Below are positions 23,819-32,796 of a stretch of 64,000 nt of DNA, one piece after another. This stretch comes from CAYQVO01 sp964421085 (GTDB taxonomy: Bacteria; Bdellovibrionota_C; UBA2361; CAYQVO01), in contig CAYQVO010000015.1 of assembly GCA_964421085.1 (NCBI GenBank), positions 1-64,000 on the forward strand. The letters are read 5' to 3'. The notes beneath the pieces were generated by a model. The model had not been told where the DNA came from and did no database searches. It was given only the letters and a program-made list of their open reading frames with translations. The translations under genes and the position numbers were made by a program. Numbering within the stretch: position 1 is the first letter of the stretch; every line of letters begins with the position of its first letter.

Positions 23819-25219
23819 ATGGCCACATACGAATTCAAACCGGAACGCCGGGCCCGCGCCGGGCCCGCCCCTCCTGAGGAAGGCCTGGGAAATTTTTTTC
23901 TTCATCAGAACGCCCTGTGGTTCATAAAAATCCGCTCCCTTGTTGTGTGCGTTTTTATCTTTGGCGGCGCTGCCACCTGGGCTGCGCCGGCTTTTTTGAG
24001 CTCATATGGATTTCTGCCGCACCTTACGTGGCCCCTTGTCCTCGGCGCACTGCTTGGCATTTTCAATGTCGTATTCGCCCTCATCGCGCGGGAACTTTCC
24101 GAACATTCATCTGAACGGCTGCTCACCGCGAATATGTGGCTTCAAATCGGCGTCGATCTTGTTTTCGTGACGATTCTTGTTCATCTCGCGGGAAGCGTCG
24201 ATTCCTTTATTCCCTTCACCTATCTTTTCCATATTGTGCTTGCCTGCATCTTTTTCTCGAGACGGGGAAGTTTCCTTGTGCTGCTCATTGCTTTCATTTT
24301 CTATTTCGGCTGCGTGCTTGCTGAAAATTCAGGTCTCCTTCCCTTCGGCGGGATCCGGATAGTTCAGCCGCACGCCGCCGCAGAGCCTGCTTTCCGTATC
24401 TCCGCCGCGCTTTCCGCCGGGATGATGTGGCTTATAACCTGGTACCTTGTGACTCATCTTGCCTCCGCTGTAAGGGAGAGGGACCGGAAACTTGCCCTCC
24501 TTAATGAACAGCTTCAGGAGGCGAACCGAAGAAAAAATCAATGGATGCTCCAGACAGCCCATGACTTGAAGGCGCCTCTTTCCGGAATGGAAACCAACAT
24601 TGCTCATCTCCGGTACACCCGGTGGAACGAGCTTCCACAGTCCGGAAAGGAACTTCTCGAGAAGATAGAGAACAGGGCAAACATCCTCCGTCGGCGCATA
24701 GGAGAGATCCTTTTTCTCGGAGGCCTCCGCTCCGAAACCCTACCGGCCGAAACCCCTGCGGAATTCTCGACCGAAGACGTCAAAAAAGACGCGCTGGGCG
24801 ATATTATTGAACGAGCCGCAAAGCGGAGCATATCGGTGGAAACGTCCGGCCCCGATCTTCCGCTTTTTGCCCGCAGACGGCAGCTTGCCGCACTCCTGTC
24901 TAATGTCCTTTCGAACGCAGTCAGCTACTCGCCGGAAGGAAGCAGTGTCAATATTGCGACAAGACCTGGCGACGGCGGGTCAGTCCAAATCAATATCGAA
25001 GATCATGGTGTCGGAATTGATCCGGAGGAACTTCCACACATCTTTGACGAGTATTACAAGGGAAAGGCGGCAAGGCAGCTCCGTTCGGATTCGACCGGGC
25101 TGGGGCTGGCTATAGTGAAAGAAATCGCCGTGAGGAACGGGATTGGAGTCAAGGTCACCAGCGAACAGGGCCAGGGAACGGTTTTCGAGCTCTCCATCCC
25201 GCGCGCGGAGGAAGGATGA
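23819..25219 (+). CDS. membrane-bound sensor histidine kinase
   Basis: 466 residues. About six transmembrane segments lie in residues ~35-215, with little periplasmic material, suggesting a membrane or intracellular signal. They are followed by a short coiled coil and the HisKA region with phospho-acceptor His in TAHDLKAPLSG. The HATPase has N-box LLSNVLSNAVSYSPEG, G1 DHGVGIDPEELPHIF and G2 STGLGLAIVKEI. No response regulator is adjacent, so it is an orphan kinase here. Its stop overlaps the mnmA start (ATGA), an unusual coupling to a tRNA-modifying enzyme. No clear ribosome binding site. Confidence 0.92.
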   Translation: MATYEFKPERRARAGPAPPEEGLGNFFLHQNALWFIKIRSLVVCVFIFGGAATWAAPAFLSSYGFLPHLTWPLVLGALLGIFNVVFALIARELSEHSSERLLTANMWLQIGVDLVFVTILVHLAGSVDSFIPFTYLFHIVLACIFFSRRGSFLVLLIAFIFYFGCVLAENSGLLPFGGIRIVQPHAAAEPAFRISAALSAGMMWLITWYLVTHLASAVRERDRKLALLNEQLQEANRRKNQWMLQTAHDLKAPLSGMETNIAHLRYTRWNELPQSGKELLEKIENRANILRRRIGEILFLGGLRSETLPAETPAEFSTEDVKKDALGDIIERAAKRSISVETSGPDLPLFARRRQLAALLSNVLSNAVSYSPEGSSVNIATRPGDGGSVQINIEDHGVGIDPEELPHIFDEYYKGKAARQLRSDSTGLGLAIVKEIAVRNGIGVKVTSEQGQGTVFELSIPRAEEG

Positions 25220-26298
25220 AGATAGCGGCAGGTATGAGCGGGGGCGTCGACTCGTCGGTGGCGGCTCTTCTTCTTCTGAGAGAAGGTCACGAAGTGACAG
25301 GTGTCACGATGAGGTTATGGGATGGCTCGTTCAATTTCGAGGGCAGCGCGAGTTCATGCTGTTTCGGGCCGGGAGAATCCCGCAACATCGAGGAGGCTCA
25401 ATCAGTGTGCCGGCGCCTCGGAATCGAACATTACGTTATCGACCTTGCGAAAAAGTTCAGAGAGGAAGTCCTCGAATATTTCCGAAGCGAATATCTGAAA
25501 GGAAGAACTCCTAATCCCTGCACACGCTGCAATAAGGCGATAAAACTGGGCTCTTTGATTTCCGCGGCGAGAGCGATGGGACTTCAGTTCGACAGGTTTT
25601 CGACAGGCCATTACTCGCGGCTCGAATACAACCAGGAGACCCGGAAGATCGCGCTGAAAAAAGCGCGGGATCGGGGAAAGGATCAGTCGTATTTTCTCTC
25701 GCTTGTACCGCCGGCACAGCTCTGCGAAATCCTGCTGCCTCTTGGAGACCTGACCAAGGAAGAAGTGCGGGCAATAGCAGCAGATGCGGGCTGGGATGAC
25801 CTGTCGAAAAAAGACGAGAGTCAGGATTTTCTCGAAGCGAGGAATTACAGGGTACTCTTCAAAGAAGACGAGATCCGGCCGGGGGTGATTATCGATGAAA
25901 CAGGGAGGGCTATCGGAGAGCACGCCGGAATCGTCAATTTCACAATCGGGCAGAGAAAAGGAGTGACAGGAGGTTCGCCCGAACCTCGCTATGTCACGGG
26001 CATTGACGCCGAGAATGCGATTGTTCAGGTCGGAACGAAGGATGCGTTGCTTTCGCGCAGGTTCAAGGCATCGGAACTTAACTGGATTGGGTTTGAAAAG
26101 GCGCCCCGGGACGAGTTCAGAGCGTTGTGTAAAATCCGGCAGCAGCATAAGGGCGCAGCGGCGACAGTTGTTCCCGATGCGGAAAATCCCTCCTCAGTTG
26201 TCGTTGAATTCGATGAAGACCAGCGGGCGATTACTCCCGGTCAAACGGTCGCGTTTTACAGGGAAGACGAGGTCCTGGGCGGCGGCGTGATTGAATAA
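25216..26298 (+). CDS. mnmA: tRNA-specific 2-thiouridylase MnmA
   Basis: 360 residues. It makes s2U34 in tRNAs for Lys, Glu and Gln. The PP-loop GMSGGVDSSVAA is at residue ~6. The catalytic cysteine motif is TPNPCTRCN, with the second motif KKDESQDFL. In E. coli-type MnmA the latter region carries the partner cysteine that relays sulfur (…ICF…); here the position is Leu/Phe and the cysteine is missing. Extra cysteines (SSCCFGPGE) occur near residue 50, as in one subgroup of bacterial MnmA. Start ATG overlaps the kinase stop and has GGAAGG just upstream. Tail-to-tail with the hexokinase gene, one base between stops. Confidence 0.94.
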   Translation: MKIAAGMSGGVDSSVAALLLLREGHEVTGVTMRLWDGSFNFEGSASSCCFGPGESRNIEEAQSVCRRLGIEHYVIDLAKKFREEVLEYFRSEYLKGRTPNPCTRCNKAIKLGSLISAARAMGLQFDRFSTGHYSRLEYNQETRKIALKKARDRGKDQSYFLSLVPPAQLCEILLPLGDLTKEEVRAIAADAGWDDLSKKDESQDFLEARNYRVLFKEDEIRPGVIIDETGRAIGEHAGIVNFTIGQRKGVTGGSPEPRYVTGIDAENAIVQVGTKDALLSRRFKASELNWIGFEKAPRDEFRALCKIRQQHKGAAATVVPDAENPSSVVVEFDEDQRAITPGQTVAFYREDEVLGGGVIE

Positions 26299-26299
26299 T

Positions 26300-27790
26300 T
26301 CATGCCCGCAGCGAATCGAGGGCTCCGAAAGCGCCCTGAATCGGCACGGTAATCTTGCGCTCATTCCCCAGGGCTTCAAGCAGCAAAATCCTGCCCTTTT
26401 TCCCCGACTGCCTGCAAAGTCCGCTGAACTGATCCTGGTGCTGCGCCCGGAAAGCCGGCATGAAGTGAGCGGAACTGCTGTCCAGCGCCACTGCGAGTTC
26501 ATCGAGCTCGAGGTTTTCTCTCTGATAAAATGCCGACCAGAATGAAACCACGGCGGCAAGCACGGCCCCTCTGTGCACTACAGCCTGAGCAACCTGCTTT
26601 GCGGCCTGAACAAATTGTCTTTTTCCAAGCCGCGCCTCGAGCCCCCGGATAGTCTTCTCATAGTTCCCATCGTAAGCTTCAGCTTCCACCAGAGCCTCGA
26701 GATCGAATGTGGAAAAGAAATCCGCTCCTGCGCCTTCCAGCGCATCATCGAGAGGTTTCAGCCCCGGATCGTTCGCGGCCATATATTTGAGGTTTACTCC
26801 AAGAAGAGCCGACATGAATTCGAACGATGTGCACGTTTCAATCGTAACCCTCTCGGGAGGATCAATCTCATTCAGCATGCGATTGTACTGAATTTCAGCA
26901 TCGCTCAGCCATGCTTCCTCCATGGGGAAGCCCCCTCCGCATTCAAGGTTGAAGAGACGCAGTACCCTGCCTGCCTGCGGATCGTCGATGAACTTGGTTG
27001 CTGAGGCATTAGTTCCCGTCGAAGTCACCTGCGCTCCCGCTATGCCGTGAGGGGCCTGATCTTGATTAACGGCAAGTCCGACAAGTGCAGTGTCGTTGCC
27101 GAAAATGATCCCTCCAGGCCTCATCCCTCTTCTCAGAGCCGCCTCATACAGAGCAAGTCCTGCATCATCTCCATCTTCAAGCGGCACAACTCCGGTTTCC
27201 GGATGCCTCTCCTTGACAACCCACGTCTGTCCCTTCACCCAGTGAGTTTCAACATTCGAGGCCCTGAGACTGTTGCCTTCAACTCCGCCCGGCGCCGGAA
27301 TTTTCTCGGCGGCTTCCGAGAGAATACAGGCGAAACCATCGACGCCCGAAAGAAGACTTCCCCCCGGCAGCTTTCTTTCTCTCTCTATTTTTTCCGCTCC
27401 CTCGGCGGCATTATTCAGTATCCACTCGAAAAGCTGGGGCAACGCTTTTCTGCGCGGGTCAAAAGGCATTTCGGACCGCTCAGGCTTGTACCATTTGTCT
27501 GAAAGCACAAAGTACTCCGCGGCGCCGTCTCCTGCGACCTCACGCAGAACCACGCGGCAGTGGGATCCTCCTATGTCGACTGCGATAGTCTTTCCCGGCC
27601 TCCGGGGAGCAGGCCTTGAAACATTGAGTCCTGTGTCGATACCCGGAAAACCCTTCTCAGTTCCCATAACCCGGACCATTTCATCCCCTTTTTCCAGGAT
27701 CCGCTGAAGGCAGGCTTCAGCTCTTCCCAGTCCTGACTTCCGAATCACAGGTAACAGATCGAAGTGTTCTGAAAAGCTGGGCGTTTCCAT
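26300..27790 (-). CDS. hexokinase-family sugar kinase (eukaryotic-type fold)
   Basis: 496 residues, far longer than bacterial glucokinases of the ROK or Glk types (~320). ATP/phosphate-binding motifs: TIAVDIGGSHCRVVL near residue 70, GNDTALVGLA with the catalytic Asp, TSTGTNASATKF, and near the C-terminus VALDSSSAHFMPAF. The arrangement follows the two-domain hexokinase family seen in eukaryotes and scattered bacteria. Expected reaction: ATP-dependent 6-phosphorylation of a hexose, but the sugar is not predictable. The start at 27790 (METPSFSEHF) is the best-placed ATG; no strong ribosome binding site is seen. Confidence 0.8.
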   Translation of the reverse strand: METPSFSEHFDLLPVIRKSGLGRAEACLQRILEKGDEMVRVMGTEKGFPGIDTGLNVSRPAPRRPGKTIAVDIGGSHCRVVLREVAGDGAAEYFVLSDKWYKPERSEMPFDPRRKALPQLFEWILNNAAEGAEKIERERKLPGGSLLSGVDGFACILSEAAEKIPAPGGVEGNSLRASNVETHWVKGQTWVVKERHPETGVVPLEDGDDAGLALYEAALRRGMRPGGIIFGNDTALVGLAVNQDQAPHGIAGAQVTSTGTNASATKFIDDPQAGRVLRLFNLECGGGFPMEEAWLSDAEIQYNRMLNEIDPPERVTIETCTSFEFMSALLGVNLKYMAANDPGLKPLDDALEGAGADFFSTFDLEALVEAEAYDGNYEKTIRGLEARLGKRQFVQAAKQVAQAVVHRGAVLAAVVSFWSAFYQRENLELDELAVALDSSSAHFMPAFRAQHQDQFSGLCRQSGKKGRILLLEALGNERKITVPIQGAFGALDSLRA

Positions 27791-27929
27791 GCTGCATGGA
27801 CAAATATGCGCCACGGCGCACACTAGTCAAGGAATATTCGGCGGAAACATCGAACATTTATACCGTTCACTTTTTCGTGCAAGTCCTCCGCGTTTTCCGG
27901 CAGAACACCAGAAAGACAAAGCGAATCCC

Positions 27930-28233
27930 ATGTTACAGCACGAGAGCGATCATATGGACAATCTGTCGGGACAACGAGACGAGCACGCACCGCAACAGCC
28001 GGAACTTCTCCCCGAAGCCGCGCTCGAAACACTGCGACTCAAGAGGATCGATCCGGCCAGGGAAATCCTTTTCCCGGACGGACCTCAGAAGAAATCAATT
28101 TCAGGATATTCTGTACTGTTCCGGCCTTGAGCCCGCAGAGCGCACGAGGCTGTCAAACACAATCAAAATTCTGAAAGGGGATTTGAATCTGGATTTCATG
28201 AATGCGCCCCTGGAAGGGGACAGCACCTCCTGA
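27930..28233 (+). pseudogene. small ORF apparently broken by a frameshift (unknown protein)
   Basis: From ATG 27930 a coding-like frame runs to ~28080 (PELLPEAALETLRLKRIDPA, then REILFPDGP). The next coding-like stretch, DILYCSGLEPAERTRLSNTI then KILKGDLNLDF, is in the +1 frame and ends at 28233. Joining them near 28080 would give about 100 residues with an acidic, soluble character and no known family. It lies just upstream of the glycosyltransferase. It could be decay, a sequencing error, or two chance frames. Confidence 0.35.
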
Positions 28234-28266
28234 AAATTGACTACCCAGGTCGATCCGTATTCAGTT

Positions 28267-29181
28267 ATGCTTTCAACCATGACCAACTCCGTTCCGATCA
28301 TCTTCGTGCACGGCAACAGCCCGACGTTTCCGGCGTACGCTGTCATCTCGCTGATTCAGGCAAGACGCATAAATCTGGAAACACAGCTCTATGTGATCAG
28401 CGAAACGGAACCCCTCACCGAGGATGGTGAACCCCATACCGAAGATGGTGTCTCTTACATAACCTATTCTCATTTCGCGGAAACGGTGAATTGGTTCCGC
28501 GACGCCTACTTCCATATAAGCAGACAGCCCTTCGATGTCGAACGAATATGCATCGAGCGGTGGTTTCTGATCAGAGATCTGATGCGCGAACGCGGTATCA
28601 GGAGATGCTTCTGCATGGACTCCGATGTCCTTCTTTTCAACACTGTGAGCAGTATTGCGCAGCGATTTGCCGGCGTTGACTACACCATTCTTAATGGCAT
28701 GTCATGGGGAACGACCTTTATCAACAAGCTCGAAGTACTGGAAGATTTCTGCGGCTATGTGTCCAGAGTGTACGATCGCGATCCGGAAATATGGGCCGAA
28801 GTCGACCAGCTGATTGGTTTTTCCCGCCCCTTTTCCCGGTGGGAAAACATCAACGATATGACTCTTGTCTTTCTTTTCTCGAAGCATTTCAAGGAGGTGT
28901 ATTCCGTGGCTGAACAGGCTCAAGTGGTTGACGGCGCCATTATTGATCCAAATTTCAATATCTCCGACCCCGGGCTCGAGATGGACGGACAGTTCAAAAA
29001 AGTGCACTGGATAAACGGGTTCCCCTTCGGAACACTGTCGAGTTCGGGCGAGCCTGTCCGTTTTGACCTCATTCATTTCCAGGGAGTGCATGCAAAAGGC
29101 CTCATGAAGGAATACTTCCACCGGTTCACTCCAACATGGGAGAAACTCACAGGCCGGGTCTTTCCCGAGGTCAAGGTCTGA
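28267..29181 (+). CDS. putative GT-A-fold glycosyltransferase
   Basis: 304 residues, soluble. The DxD-type motif CFCMDSDVLLFN at residue ~122 is preceded by an Arg/Lys-containing helix (WFLIRDLMRERGIRR), and the N-terminal strand VPIIFVHGNSPTFPAYAVIS begins a Rossmann-like half. This is the organisation of GT-A enzymes that use a nucleotide-sugar with a divalent metal. Donor and acceptor are unknown. A tail-to-tail neighbour is the very large secreted protein, which might be a substrate, but that is speculation. Start is uncertain (ATG 28267, ATG 28279 or TTG 28237); none has a good ribosome binding site. Confidence 0.7.
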   Translation: MLSTMTNSVPIIFVHGNSPTFPAYAVISLIQARRINLETQLYVISETEPLTEDGEPHTEDGVSYITYSHFAETVNWFRDAYFHISRQPFDVERICIERWFLIRDLMRERGIRRCFCMDSDVLLFNTVSSIAQRFAGVDYTILNGMSWGTTFINKLEVLEDFCGYVSRVYDRDPEIWAEVDQLIGFSRPFSRWENINDMTLVFLFSKHFKEVYSVAEQAQVVDGAIIDPNFNISDPGLEMDGQFKKVHWINGFPFGTLSSSGEPVRFDLIHFQGVHAKGLMKEYFHRFTPTWEKLTGRVFPEVKV

Positions 29182-29226
29182 AGAAAGACGTCGAAGATTG
29201 TGGTGGCGGGCAAAAGACGATCGAAT

Positions 29227-32175
29227 TCAACTGGCCTTCTTGAATCTACCTGCAAGCTGTTTCTTCCACCAGATCTTGAGCGGAATGCGTTTCGCACCTT
29301 TCCGGAACTTCAGTTTTTTGTAATTCAGCTTCCTGGTCTCTCCTTTGGAGCCATTCCCGCAGTCCACATGAATGTATGTCGCAGGCTTTGTCGCGTCTGG
29401 AGCCTTTTTGAGCTTTGAATTACCAGTCAGCACCGCGTTCTTCGAGTTCCCCTTGTAAATGAACACAGGCTTGTTCTTCGCGGCACGCGCCTGGGAAAGG
29501 GCGGACTTGGGGCTCGCGAACATGCGGAGCTGGCTGCATGCGCTGTCAATGCCTGTAATATTGTAATTCACCGTAGTCTTGCTGACGGAGAGAGAAAGCT
29601 TGAGCTGCTTTCCAGGGACAACAGGAGTCGGGGAGATACCTGACGTATAAGACAAGGGCGGCTCGTTCGGTACCGGATAATTGACGGGCGGCGTGGAAGC
29701 GCCGCCGGTTTTTGTCACTGACGCGGTATACGTGGAGACGTTACCTGCTGTGTCATAAGCCCGGATTACAAGATCATACGATGAAGGCACTATCGACGTT
29801 GCGTCGAGAAATTTCTGGAAGCCTGCCGTGCTGTTGTAAGGATAAGCCGGAAAGGCGTCTCGTGCTTCCTTTCGGAAATCCCGCGGAAAAACAGTACCAA
29901 GAAGATTTCCGTCGAGCAGAACCTCTATCACGGCCACCTTGGTTCCATCGACAGCATAGCCGGAGATTTCAAGGGAGTTGTTGAAGATATGATTCTGCAG
30001 AGGAGCGTCGATCTTCAGTACGGGAGGAGTTGAGTCCGGAAACACCATGGGATGACGGACATCGACGGGGCCGCCCGCTTTGAACGTGCCCGACGATGTA
30101 GTAGTGTAAATGTAGTATTTGCCCGGAGCGACATGGGATGTGTTCCACATCATGACATCGGTATTTCTTCCGGCGGGCATGGTACCGATTAATTCGCCTC
30201 CTGAGGTTGGACTGGATGCCGAGCAGTAGACAGCTGCGTCAGCATCACGGTCTCCTCCCACCACAATGGCGAACTGGGAATCAGCCTCGTGGTCGGCGGC
30301 GAGACGCACCTCGTCCATCCTGAAAGTGATTGCTGCCAACTCTTCCATTGGATCGATTCGCCACATTCTGATGTTCGACCCGTCGCTGTTCCTCCGCCAG
30401 GGATGCACAGGCTCACTCTGTTCAATCGGCATCGTGTCCATTCGCTGACAGTAGCGATGGTCGCCGGTGGTGCGGGCAAGGATGTCGTCTCCATCGTATC
30501 CTTTTTTGTCCCTTTCCCAGATCACGCGGATCATCGAGTGGTATTCATTTACCGGCATCAGAAGATCGAGGTTCCAGCAGGCCACTTTGTAGATTGTGGG
30601 GTCTACAGGCTTCTTCATGTTGTAAAAAAGAAAGAAAGCCTGAGGGTCGCCGCCGCCCGGATCACGCGTGGCCTGAAAGTAGTCTCCAGTCATGATATTG
30701 CCGCCGCTATCCACAAAAACATCACCGGGGTGCATCGAGGCGTCCTTCATGCCGTCCACACGTTCAATATCCACAGTCGAACTCATATTCGCAGGTTTGC
30801 CCCTTGTCTTGACGAAGAAATCAGCCCCGCCTTCCTGGTCCGGCTGAATAACCGGGGCGACGGGCCGTTTCTTTATGGTCAGTCCGCCGGGACGAATGAT
30901 GACGCCGGGAATGACAGGTTCCATGTCGGCTGAATAACTGGTGCCGATGCTTATGTAATCAATATCAAAAACGTTGACCACGGGAGATTTGTTGAGTTGA
31001 ATCTCGACGCTCGAAATTGATCCGTTCCAGCCGGGATGCGCGGAAAGATCCATGGTGATAGCATTGCCGATTGCCCCTGGAGCAGCCCATACACCGCCAA
31101 ATCCTATGCTGCTCAGACCTTTTCCGGCTACTGTCAGCTTGTTGAAAACTTCCGCGTTAATCGGCTCATTCTGAGGAAGCCTGAGACTGATCGAACCGGA
31201 AGATGTTCCTGAAAGAGTTCCATCGCTGAAGACCGGGGTAAAGCCCGAAGCGCTGATTATATCGCCCGGCTCTTTCATATCCCAGGGATTGAGGAAGTGC
31301 GCCGCATAATCGCTGGATTCCAGCGCGTATAAGGAATACGTGCCGGGAAAGAGCCGGGCGGTGTTCCAGGAGACGGCCTTTTGAACTCCGATGCCTGCTG
31401 CGGGACTGGTTCGTTCGTGATATCCATCCACCGGATTACGGTTTCCAGCATCATCGAGAAATATGGAAACCGCCTGGCTGGACAACGGAGTATATTTCAC
31501 CGATGCGGAAGCACATGCGCTTTCCTTCGGCGTGAGCTGAATCCAGTCGAACTTGAACCCGCTTCCTTTGGCATCCATCGAGGGGTAGATCCTGAGGCCT
31601 GTCGCTTCACTTTGACCCCATCCTGCATTCGAGCCGGCCGACGCAACAGGCGACATGCCGGGCAGATAAAGGGAGTAAGTCTTCCAGCCTTTCGATGCCG
31701 GTTGCGGGTTGATTATCCCCCAGCCTGGAGACGGGCAGCCTTTCGTATTCCAGTAAACTCGGAAGTTCGTCGGGTTATCCGAATACATTCTGAAAGAGAG
31801 CTGCTGATAATATGAAGAGTCGATCATGGCGTTGTCGCCATAACGCGTCACATCGTCTTTAATGGCTGCGCAGTCCCCCTGGGTAAGAAGGCTGAAGTAT
31901 GGCCCGTTGCCTGTGGCATTTGCGCTGAAGATTCCTCCCAGATACGCGCGCGAACCTATGTCCTGCGTTTCAAAAGGAACCATGTTGTAAAGAATGTCGG
32001 ACGAATCATTCATGTCGAGAGGATTCGCCCATGAGGACGTGAAATAATCCGGACATGCATCGAAGCCGCCCGCCGGCTGCTCATCGAACGAGACATCGCC
32101 GAAAGCCGAATTCACGGCCTGACTCATTGTCAAAACGAAAACAACATAAAACCCGACGAGCAGACGAAAACACAT
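29227..32175 (-). CDS. large secreted protein with repeated beta-rich modules and Ig-like domain
   Basis: 982 residues. Signal peptide at the N-terminus (CFRLLVGFYVVFVLTMSQA), preferred start 32175 with AGGTGA upstream. A jelly-roll-like module with the motif WANPLDMNDSSDI (residue ~50) recurs as LNPWDMKEPGDI (~305). A second motif recurs as WNTARLFPGTYSLYALE (~280) and WNTSHVAPGKYYIYTT (~705). Around residues 735-830 there is a bacterial Ig-like repeat (PPVLKIDAPLQN, YDLVIRAYDTAGNVSTYTA). The C-terminal ~120 residues are Lys-rich. No sortase or PEP-CTERM signal. Likely extracellular or surface exposed; function unknown. It stands alone. Confidence 0.85.
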   Translation of the reverse strand: MCFRLLVGFYVVFVLTMSQAVNSAFGDVSFDEQPAGGFDACPDYFTSSWANPLDMNDSSDILYNMVPFETQDIGSRAYLGGIFSANATGNGPYFSLLTQGDCAAIKDDVTRYGDNAMIDSSYYQQLSFRMYSDNPTNFRVYWNTKGCPSPGWGIINPQPASKGWKTYSLYLPGMSPVASAGSNAGWGQSEATGLRIYPSMDAKGSGFKFDWIQLTPKESACASASVKYTPLSSQAVSIFLDDAGNRNPVDGYHERTSPAAGIGVQKAVSWNTARLFPGTYSLYALESSDYAAHFLNPWDMKEPGDIISASGFTPVFSDGTLSGTSSGSISLRLPQNEPINAEVFNKLTVAGKGLSSIGFGGVWAAPGAIGNAITMDLSAHPGWNGSISSVEIQLNKSPVVNVFDIDYISIGTSYSADMEPVIPGVIIRPGGLTIKKRPVAPVIQPDQEGGADFFVKTRGKPANMSSTVDIERVDGMKDASMHPGDVFVDSGGNIMTGDYFQATRDPGGGDPQAFFLFYNMKKPVDPTIYKVACWNLDLLMPVNEYHSMIRVIWERDKKGYDGDDILARTTGDHRYCQRMDTMPIEQSEPVHPWRRNSDGSNIRMWRIDPMEELAAITFRMDEVRLAADHEADSQFAIVVGGDRDADAAVYCSASSPTSGGELIGTMPAGRNTDVMMWNTSHVAPGKYYIYTTTSSGTFKAGGPVDVRHPMVFPDSTPPVLKIDAPLQNHIFNNSLEISGYAVDGTKVAVIEVLLDGNLLGTVFPRDFRKEARDAFPAYPYNSTAGFQKFLDATSIVPSSYDLVIRAYDTAGNVSTYTASVTKTGGASTPPVNYPVPNEPPLSYTSGISPTPVVPGKQLKLSLSVSKTTVNYNITGIDSACSQLRMFASPKSALSQARAAKNKPVFIYKGNSKNAVLTGNSKLKKAPDATKPATYIHVDCGNGSKGETRKLNYKKLKFRKGAKRIPLKIWWKKQLAGRFKKAS

Positions 32176-32190
32176 ACAAATCACCTGTAG

Positions 32191-32206
32191 ATCGGGAGGC
32201 CCCGAT
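32191..32206. promoter_or_regulatory. small hairpin in the 5' leader of the secreted-protein gene
   Basis: ATCGGG-AGGC-CCCGAT, six-base arms, ending 15 bases before the start at 32175 on the minus strand, just ahead of the AGGTGA ribosome binding site. It could modulate translation; no riboswitch family is recognised. Confidence 0.35.
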
Positions 32207-32292
32207 TATTTGATTATCGGGAGCAGATCGTAAAATCATGATAAATCTGCGCACTTTTTCGGAAAAAGGGACGGTTCCTGTTATTCCGGGAT

Positions 32293-32322
32293 AAAAAAAG
32301 GGGATCCCATGAAAGGATCCCC
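32293..32322 (-). terminator. Rho-independent terminator of the min operon
   Basis: Read on the minus strand: GGGGATCC (32322-32315), seven-base loop, GGATCCCC (32307-32300), then TTTTTTT (32299-32293). The eight-base perfect stem plus a seven-T tract is a classical intrinsic terminator, about 57 bases after the minE stop. Confidence 0.9.
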
Positions 32323-32379
32323 CTGATAGTGCTTCAATGCCCGCTCCCGTGAGCGGACAATACGGAGGAATAAAATCAA

Positions 32380-32712
32380 TTAAACAGGCGTTTCGGCATT
32401 TGCTGCCCTCTTTTGACTCATCTCTGAGCCTACCATCCCGCCGATGGACGCTTCGCGCCTTACGACAATCGGGGAATTGATAAGGAGAGTGGTGACTCCC
32501 GTATCGCGCTTGTAGGAAACGTCAAAACCGCTTTCATCAATCACAAAATAACGCTGGATGACATCCACCATCTCTTTCTTGAAGGAAGCCAGACGTTCTG
32601 CCGTGAGTCCCGTGCGGTCCTGAACAAGCACAAAGTGCAGACGACTCTTCGCAGAATTGCTGCTGACACCGTTTGTCCCGAAAATCTTGTCTTTAAGAGC
32701 CTTTAACACCAC
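32380..32712 (-). CDS. minE: cell division topological specificity factor MinE
   Basis: 110 residues. The MinD-activating N-terminal helix region (SAKSRLHFVLVQDRTGLTAE) is followed by the topological specificity domain (MVDVIQRYFVIDESGFDVSY). MinE stimulates MinD ATPase and confines MinC/MinD to the poles so that division occurs at midcell. The C-terminal ~25 residues (GGMVGSEMSQKRAANAETPV) extend beyond typical MinE. Start is GTG 32712 (or GTG 32709) behind GAGGTG. Last gene of minC-minD-minE. Confidence 0.95.
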   Translation of the reverse strand: MVLKALKDKIFGTNGVSSNSAKSRLHFVLVQDRTGLTAERLASFKKEMVDVIQRYFVIDESGFDVSYKRDTGVTTLLINSPIVVRREASIGGMVGSEMSQKRAANAETPV

Positions 32713-32796
32713 GCCACCTCACTTTTTATTGTTCACTCACTTTCCACTTTTAGCAGAAAACCTTCTTATGGGAACCTCCCTTTTTGCCGGCGACTA

